Source: Alphaproteobacteria bacterium
GTDB lineage: Bacteria; Pseudomonadota; Alphaproteobacteria; Rhizobiales; Hyphomicrobiaceae
Assembly (NCBI GenBank): GCA_005888525.1
Contig: VBAB01000077.1
Span: 1-11,005 of the forward strand
Length of the DNA stretch: 11,005 nucleotides
Reading direction: 5' to 3'
Positions within the stretch are counted from its first letter, which is position 1, and every line of letters begins with the position of its first letter. Positions 6,784 to 11,005 of the stretch are shown piece by piece. A program made the position numbers and the translations under genes. The notes below the pieces were generated by a model that ran no database searches, was not told the DNA's origin, and saw nothing but the letters and a program-made list of their open reading frames with translations.

Positions 6784-7779
6784 TCAAAGGTTGGCATGAT
6801 CCCTTGGGAGCAGCACCAATTTGCCCATTACCCGGCGGCTCGACATCTCGGTGAGCGCCACGATTGCCTCTGCAAGCGGATAGGTTCTCATCACGGTGGG
6901 CTTCAAGCGGCCGTCTGAATAGGCGTCGAGCAGTTTTGCTATTCTCGCACGCGTGTCGTCTGGAAAGCGCCAACTATGTTCGCCGAACACCACGCCGGTC
7001 ACAGAGAAATTCTTGACCAGGATCATGCTCGCTGCGACGTGTGGGACATCCCCGCTGGCAAATCCGACGACGAGGATGCGGCCCTCCCATCCTACGCAGC
7101 GCACACTTTGCTCGAACGCCCCTCCGCCGACCGGGTCGAAGACGACGTCGACGCCCTTGCCGTCCGTCAAGGCGCGCACCTGGTCCCGCAGATTCTCGAC
7201 ACCGTAGTTGATTGTCTCGTCGGCGCCGTGCTGCCGGGCAATGGCGAGCTTCTCGGCAGTGCTCGCAGCCGCCAAGACCCGAGCGCCCAGGAGCTTGCCG
7301 ACCTCGATCGCCGCCAGGCCGACACCACCAGCAGCGCCGAGCACGAGGAGCGTTTCCCCGGCTGCGAGATGCCCTCTGTGCGTGAGAGCAAAGTGCGCAG
7401 TGCCATAAGCAACGGGAAATGCGGCTGCGGTCACGAAATCCATGGCGTCGGGAATCGGCGTGACGATCGCGCCCGGCACGACGACCTCTTCCGCGTGCCC
7501 CCCTCCCCGCCGCGCAAACGCCAGCGCACGATCGCCGGGGCGAACGTGCTCGACGCCGGCTGCGCATTCAAGCACGACGCCGGCGACCTCCAGACCGGGA
7601 ATGAAAGGCAGCTCGGGCCTGACCTGGTATTTCCCCTCCACCATCAGGATGTCGGGAAAGTTGATGCCGGAAGCGCGCACGCCGATGCGCACTTGTCCGG
7701 ACCCGAGGGACGGGCTCGCAACCTCCGCGACCTCGAGGCTGCCAATCCCGTCCAGCGAGCGGCAGAGAAGTGCGCGCAT
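6784..7779 (-). CDS. Zinc-independent MDR oxidoreductase (NADPH:quinone oxidoreductase-like)
   Basis: A medium-chain dehydrogenase/reductase of 331 residues. An N-terminal GroES-like domain has SGINFPDILMVEGKYQ (38-52) and PFIPGLEVAGVV (58-69). The central Rossmann fold has the AAGGVG dinucleotide motif (149-154), then GKGVDVVFDPVGG (207-219). The structural zinc cysteine cluster of alcohol dehydrogenases is absent, pointing to the quinone oxidoreductase/enoyl reductase branch, which reduces quinones or alpha,beta-unsaturated carbonyls with NAD(P)H. The ATG at 7779 is chosen because GGAG (7787-7790) is 7 bases upstream; the GTG at 7785 would leave only 1 base. It starts 2 bases after the stop of the acyl-CoA synthetase gene, so the two are an operon. 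In this context it could act as an enoyl-CoA or unsaturated-acid reductase (inference). The substrate is not readable. Confidence 0.9.
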   Translation of the reverse strand: MRALLCRSLDGIGSLEVAEVASPSLGSGQVRIGVRASGINFPDILMVEGKYQVRPELPFIPGLEVAGVVLECAAGVEHVRPGDRALAFARRGGGHAEEVVVPGAIVTPIPDAMDFVTAAAFPVAYGTAHFALTHRGHLAAGETLLVLGAAGGVGLAAIEVGKLLGARVLAAASTAEKLAIARQHGADETINYGVENLRDQVRALTDGKGVDVVFDPVGGGAFEQSVRCVGWEGRILVVGFASGDVPHVAASMILVKNFSVTGVVFGEHSWRFPDDTRARIAKLLDAYSDGRLKPTVMRTYPLAEAIVALTEMSSRRVMGKLVLLPRDHANL

Positions 7780-7781
7780 GA

Positions 7782-9389
7782 TCACGCTCCAGCAGCGTCG
7801 TCAGGAGTACTACATGCCGCCGTGGCCTCCGCGGCCATCGCCCTGAGCTCGCGCCGCATCAGCTTGCCGGTCGATGTCAGCGGCAACGTCTCGCAGGCAC
7901 GCACCTTATCCGGCACCTTGTAGCGCGAGAGGTACTTGCGGCAATGCTCGAGGATCGCCGACGCGTCGATGCTCGAACCCCGCTTCGCCGTCAGGTAGGC
8001 GACGATGAGCTCTCCCTTCGCCGGATCGGCAAGCCCAGTCACGCCCGCAAGGGCTACGGAGGGGTGCTGTTGCAGGACCTCTTCCACTTCGGTCGGCGAA
8101 ACGTTGATGCCCGAGCGCTTGATCATCTCGGAGCTGCGCCCCACGAAGTGCAGCGCGCCGTCCTGCCGCAGCGAGCCGAGATCGCCGGTCCTAAAGTAGG
8201 CGTCCGACGTGAAGACCGACGCGTTGAACCGTGCGCTGTCGCCGAGATAGCCTTTCGTCAGATATCCCCTTACCTCGATTTCTCCGACCTCGCCCGGTTG
8301 GACGTCGCGGCCCGTGGCGGGATCGCGTATGCGCAGCTGCACGCCAGGCAAGGGGATGCCCTGGCACGTCGCCCGCTTGTCGAGCGGCCAATCGTGGGGC
8401 GTGACGCAGCAGTTGCCGTAGTTCTCAGTGGCACCGTAAATGTTGCAGATCTCCGAAGCGCCGAGTTGCTCGGCCGCTTTCAGGACGTCCTGCGGTGCCC
8501 CGATGGTGACGCCTGCTCTCAGCGATGCAGTCCGGCCTCGATGAAACGCCGGATGTGCGATCAGCGCATTCGTCATCGCGGGCAGCGTATAGATCGCGGT
8601 GCATTTCTTGCGCTCGATCAAGTCGAGCGCGCCGCCCGCCTCGAAGTGCCCCTGCATAACCATTGTTGCCGCGTGCGTGATCGAGGCCGGCAGCGCGTTG
8701 ACGACACCGTAGGACCAAAACAGGGGTACGGAGACGAGCACGCGATCGCCTGGCATGAGCCCCTGGCGTTCGCCGATGTTGAACCCGTTCTCGATGGTAG
8801 CGAAGTGATCGAGCGGGACCGCTTTGGGGCGATTGCTCGAGCCCGATGTGTAGAGGATGACGATCGGATCGGCAGCACTTGCGCCTTCGCCGGGCGCCAG
8901 GCTTGGCAGGCGCTCGCCCTCGCCATAGCTCGAATAGGCCTCAAAGCCTTGGCGTGGGGGCGCGTCGATGAGGATGACTTTCTCCAATCCCCGATGGGCG
9001 GCGCTGGAACGCAATGCTGCAATGTCCTCGGCAAAGACGCGTTCGCCGAAGCGAGGAATGGCGAACAGCAATCGCACCTTCGAGTCGCTCAGAAGGAAAT
9101 CCAGCTCTCTTGCCGTCGACCAAGTGCTGAACGGGACAATGATGGCCCCGATCGCCGCAGCGGCGAAGAAGACTTCGAGCCATTCTATGCGGTTGTCGCA
9201 AAGCAGGCCTACTCGGTCACCGCGCCGGATCCCGGACCTATGCAAGCGCTGCGCCACAGTCCGAGCCCGGGCCTCGAGCGCTGCATAGGAGATGCAGGTA
9301 TCGACCGTGGTTGCAAAGGCCCGTTCAGGGACGGCCGCGGCCTGCTCGCAGAGCAGCTCGAACATTGTGCGGCTGAGGGGCGCTTGCAT
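7782..9389 (-). CDS. AMP-forming acyl-CoA synthetase / ligase
   Basis: An ANL-superfamily enzyme of 535 residues that activates a carboxylic acid with ATP to an acyl-adenylate and then a CoA thioester. Motifs in order: the phosphate-binding loop YTSGSSNRPKAV (180-191), unusual because the consensus T(S/T)GTTGxPKG has lost glycines; VPLFWSYGVVNAL (221-233); YGATENYG (318-325); the YFRTGDLG hinge region (398-405); GRSSEMIKRSGINVSPTEVE (417-436); and the C-terminal catalytic lysine in STGK (K509). All major catalytic elements are otherwise present, so it is likely active. Length is normal for fatty-acid/aromatic-acid CoA ligases. The ATG at 9389 lacks a clear ribosome binding site; another ATG at 9365 is possible. 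It is the first gene of a minus-strand operon, divergent from the enoyl-CoA hydratase, and probably begins the pathway. The acid substrate is unknown. Confidence 0.93.
   Translation of the reverse strand: MQAPLSRTMFELLCEQAAAVPERAFATTVDTCISYAALEARARTVAQRLHRSGIRRGDRVGLLCDNRIEWLEVFFAAAAIGAIIVPFSTWSTARELDFLLSDSKVRLLFAIPRFGERVFAEDIAALRSSAAHRGLEKVILIDAPPRQGFEAYSSYGEGERLPSLAPGEGASAADPIVILYTSGSSNRPKAVPLDHFATIENGFNIGERQGLMPGDRVLVSVPLFWSYGVVNALPASITHAATMVMQGHFEAGGALDLIERKKCTAIYTLPAMTNALIAHPAFHRGRTASLRAGVTIGAPQDVLKAAEQLGASEICNIYGATENYGNCCVTPHDWPLDKRATCQGIPLPGVQLRIRDPATGRDVQPGEVGEIEVRGYLTKGYLGDSARFNASVFTSDAYFRTGDLGSLRQDGALHFVGRSSEMIKRSGINVSPTEVEEVLQQHPSVALAGVTGLADPAKGELIVAYLTAKRGSSIDASAILEHCRKYLSRYKVPDKVRACETLPLTSTGKLMRRELRAMAAEATAACSTPDDAAGA
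7787..7790 (-). promoter_or_regulatory. Ribosome binding site for the MDR gene, inside the ligase 3' end
   Basis: GGAG on the minus strand lies 7 bases before the ATG at 7779 and within the last codons of the acyl-CoA synthetase, consistent with translational coupling. Confidence 0.45.
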
Positions 9390-9390
9390 A

Positions 9391-9432
9391 TGTTATTGGG
9401 GCCGAACCGGAGACACCACGCAGACAATAACA
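9391..9432. promoter_or_regulatory. Inverted repeat in divergent promoter region, possible operator
   Basis: TGTTATTG (9391-9398) and its exact reverse complement CAATAACA (9425-9432) flank 26 bases. They sit in the 118-base gap between the divergent synthetase and enoyl-CoA hydratase genes. Centre-to-centre spacing is 34 bases, about three helical turns, and the arms are AT-rich in a GC-rich region. One arm abuts the synthetase start codon. This arrangement could bind a dimeric repressor or activator (inference); no regulator gene is in the window. Confidence 0.35.
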
Positions 9433-9458
9433 ATCCAGCTGATGCGGCGTCTACGTGT

Positions 9459-9472
9459 GGCCGGTCCCGGCC
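9459..9472. repeat. Short GGCCGG/CCGGCC palindrome
   Basis: A 6-bp perfect inverted repeat with a 2-base centre (GGCCGG-TC-CCGGCC) lies 36 bases before the enoyl-CoA hydratase start. It could be an operator half-site pair or leader structure, but GC-rich DNA gives such palindromes by chance. Confidence 0.3.
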
Positions 9473-9496
9473 GACGGACGAGCGTATGTCCCACAC

Positions 9497-9501
9497 AGGA
9501 G
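9497..9501 (+). promoter_or_regulatory. Ribosome binding site deciding GTG start at 9508
   Basis: AGGAG lies 6 bases before the GTG at 9508. This marks the true start, although the frame is open upstream to 9292 through the divergent synthetase gene. Confidence 0.7.
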
Positions 9502-9507
9502 ACCTCC

Positions 9508-10266
9508 GTGACGCTTCAAGTGAAAGAAGCCGCCCACCATGTCGCGCTGATAACGATCGACAATCAGCCGAAGCGCAACGCCCTTACGCGCGCGGCGATG
9601 GGCGAACTGGCCGAAGTATGGGAGAGGCTTGGGGCAGCGGAGGATTGCCGATGCATTGTCATCACAGGAGCCGGCGACAAGGCCTTCTGCTCGGGCGCCG
9701 ACATCAGCGGCGATCTTTCGGCGCCTGAGGAAGCGGCGCGGCTGATCGACCGTGCCCTGCTGAAGGCCAAGGCATATCCCAAGCCCATCGTGGCCGCGGT
9801 AAACGGAGACTGCGCCGGCGGCGGTGTCGAGCTCCTCTTGTCGACGGACATCCGGCTTGCGGCAGAGCATGCGCGTTTCGGTCTGCCGGAGGTGAAGTGG
9901 TCGATCTATCCCTTCGGCGGCGCGACGGTGAAGCTTGCGCAACAGATCGGTTACGTTCACGCCATGGACCTGCTGCTCACGGGTCGCCTGGTGACGGCGG
10001 AGTTCGCCGCCCGCATCGGGCTGGTCAACCGTATCGTGCCGGCGTCCGAGGTGTTGGCAGCGTCCGTCGAAACCGCACGTGCGATCGCGGCGAACAGCCC
10101 GTCCGCCGTCCAGGCAGTAAAGACGCAGATCAGCGCCGGCATCGCCGACTACGCCGCGAGCCGGCAAGCCCTGGAACAGGTGCTCGGGGATCGCGTGCGG
10201 GCAAGCCCCGACTTCGCCGAAGGCGTGGCCGCATTCCGCGAGAAGAGGCCACCGAGATATGGCTGA
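9508..10266 (+). CDS. Enoyl-CoA hydratase/isomerase family protein (crotonase fold)
   Basis: A crotonase of 252 residues, the usual length. It shows KRNALTRAAM (22-31), the first oxyanion-hole segment AFCSGADI (59-66) and the second in NGDCAGGGVELL (99-110). Glutamates E108 and E128 are 20 residues apart, as are the two catalytic glutamates (Glu144/Glu164) of rat enoyl-CoA hydratase. The following loop reads PFGGATV instead of the common PGAGGTQ, so hydration of a standard enoyl-CoA is likely but not certain. The GTG start is set by AGGAG at 9497-9501, and the N-terminus TLQVKEAAHHVALITIDN fits the family. It is transcribed divergently from the acyl-CoA synthetase and overlaps the following CoA-transferase-like fragment by 8 bases, which suggests an operon that once continued rightwards. 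Confidence 0.92.
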   Translation: MTLQVKEAAHHVALITIDNQPKRNALTRAAMGELAEVWERLGAAEDCRCIVITGAGDKAFCSGADISGDLSAPEEAARLIDRALLKAKAYPKPIVAAVNGDCAGGGVELLLSTDIRLAAEHARFGLPEVKWSIYPFGGATVKLAQQIGYVHAMDLLLTGRLVTAEFAARIGLVNRIVPASEVLAASVETARAIAANSPSAVQAVKTQISAGIADYAASRQALEQVLGDRVRASPDFAEGVAAFREKRPPRYG

Positions 10267-10539
10267 GGAGATCGACCCTGCGGGCTTGTTGAGGCCCGGC
10301 GATCGCCTTGCATGGTCGGCTGGACCGATGGAGCCGACCGATTTGCTTGCTGTGCTCGATCGTGTGAATCGCGTGCCTCGAGTCTCGGCCCTCCTTAACC
10401 TCGCTGATAGGGCGTCGGGCCGGCATCCGAAACCCTTCCCAGGATCGGACATTCGTCAAGTCGACGTAAGCGATGCGATTGAACCCGTCGCGCACTCAGC
10501 TGACGAGGGAAGCTACGTCCTGCCCTGCGCAGGCTGGGG
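10259..10539 (+). pseudogene. Probable N-terminal remnant of acetyl-CoA hydrolase/CoA-transferase family gene
   Basis: An ATG at 10259 overlaps the stop of the enoyl-CoA hydratase gene. The first 35 residues (EEIDPAGLLRPGDRLAW, then GPMEPTDLLAVL) resemble the RPGD...G..EP..L start of acetyl-CoA hydrolase/4-hydroxybutyrate CoA-transferase-type proteins, normally about 400 residues or more. Similarity fades after about residue 70; a VLPC near residue 88 recalls the family's LPCHYS motif but without its surroundings. The frame stays open to 10600, running 61 bases antiparallel into the molybdoenzyme gene, so the real homology probably ends before 10540. I read it as a gene whose 3' part was lost when the rightward DNA was joined. 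It could instead be a short unrelated ORF. Position after the crotonase favours a former CoA-transfer step in the pathway. Confidence 0.45.
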
Positions 10540-11005
10540 TCACCTGCTCAGCTTGTCCAAAGTGATCGGCAGGTCGCGCACGCGCTTTCCCGTCGCGTGA
10601 TAGACTGCGTTGGCTATTGCCGCGGCGACGCCGACAATGCCGATTTCACCGATACCCTTGACGCCGAGCGGATTGCTGTCGTCCGCCTCGTCGACAAAGA
10701 TGACATTGATGTCGTGCACGTCGGCGTTCACAGGGACATGGTACTCGGCGATGTTGGCATTCATGATGCGGCCGAATTTGTGATCGATCAGCGTTTCCTC
10801 GTGCAGCGCCATGCCGATGCCCCAGACCACTCCGCCGAGGATCTGGCTGCTGGCGGTCTTCGTGTTCAGGATGCGCCCCGCCGCGACCGCGCTGACGACG
10901 CGGGTGACGCGGATCACGCCGAGCTGCTCGTCCACCTTCACCTCGGCAAACACCGCCGAATGCGAATTGTGCGCGCGTGAGTCATCCTCGGCGGGATTGG
11001 TGGTT
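10540..11005 (-). CDS. Xanthine dehydrogenase-family molybdopterin-binding subunit (3' end only)
   Basis: The C-terminal 154 residues of the large molybdenum-cofactor subunit of an aldehyde oxidase/xanthine dehydrogenase-type enzyme (PaoC/YagR-like); about 550 or more residues lie off the right edge. The frame is open through the edge, and upstream residues (NPAEDDSRAHNSHSAVFAEV) fit the family, so the GTG at 10953 is internal. Seen here are VVSAVAAGRILN, GGVVWGIGMALHEET contacting the cofactor, and VKGIGEIGIVG. The glutamate of the GEIG motif (codon 10645-10647) matches the catalytic base of molybdenum hydroxylases. These enzymes hydroxylate aldehydes or N-heteroaromatics using water, with FAD and 2Fe-2S partner subunits that are not in this window. 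It is convergent with the CoA-transferase-like remnant and may not belong to the same pathway. Confidence 0.93.
   Translation of the reverse strand, partial: TTNPAEDDSRAHNSHSAVFAEVKVDEQLGVIRVTRVVSAVAAGRILNTKTASSQILGGVVWGIGMALHEETLIDHKFGRIMNANIAEYHVPVNADVHDINVIFVDEADDSNPLGVKGIGEIGIVGVAAAIANAVYHATGKRVRDLPITLDKLSR

Noticed and set aside
9292..9507. N-terminal extension of the crotonase to 9292
   Set aside because: It lies antiparallel over the start of the synthetase and across the intergenic region; AGGAG and the family N-terminus fix the GTG at 9508.
7944..9728. Long plus-strand ORF of 594 codons
   Set aside because: It is antiparallel to the acyl-CoA synthetase, which has all the family motifs; the opposite reading shows no domain.

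Overview
The window is GC-rich, densely packed bacterial DNA. Codon use, short gene spacing and the gene families (Dpp/Opp-type ABC transporter, acyl-CoA enzymes, molybdenum hydroxylase, TauA/NMT1-like binding protein) suggest an alphaproteobacterium, probably a Hyphomicrobiales/Bradyrhizobium-like soil or aquatic heterotroph. That placement is inference; there is no rRNA or marker gene to confirm it.

Layout. (1) 2-2758 (+): the 3' end of a peptide/nickel-type ABC importer operon, with a DppC-like permease (5' end off the window), a DppD-like ATPase and a DppF-like ATPase. The genes overlap by 20 and 4 bases and are surely co-transcribed. (2) 2781-2947: two related palindromic elements, 79 and 75 bp, 13 bp apart. 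They share a core and carry compensatory base-pair changes; this is the most distinctive non-coding structure here. (3) 3006-4172 (+): an acyl-CoA-dehydrogenase-fold protein, more likely a flavin-dependent (group D) monooxygenase. It ends 18 bases from the end of the convergent gene. (4) 9389 down to 4191 (-): AMP-forming acyl-CoA synthetase, zinc-independent quinone-oxidoreductase-type MDR protein, secreted ABC substrate-binding protein, then an MmgE/PrpD-family gene broken by a frameshift near 5327. (5) 9508-10266 (+): an enoyl-CoA hydratase/isomerase divergent from the synthetase. An inverted repeat in the intergenic region could be a shared operator. (6) 10259-10539 (+): what looks like the N-terminal remnant of an acetyl-CoA hydrolase/CoA-transferase-family gene. 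(7) 10540-11005 (-): the C-terminal end of a xanthine-dehydrogenase-family molybdopterin-binding subunit, entering from the right edge.

How they may work together. The synthetase (activation to CoA thioester), enoyl-CoA hydratase, MDR reductase and (when intact) PrpD-type dehydratase form a plausible catabolic set for an unidentified carboxylic acid. The substrate-binding protein may capture that acid, and the flavin monooxygenase and molybdenum hydroxylase on either side could supply oxidation steps. The substrate cannot be read from sequence. Two genes look decayed (PrpD frameshift, CoA-transferase truncation), so the locus may be degrading or the assembly may contain errors.

No CRISPR array, tRNA, rRNA, transposase or defence system was seen. 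No gene-free stretch exceeds 300 bases. The gaps at 5549-5617 and 6644-6783 hold only ribosome binding sites that I can support.
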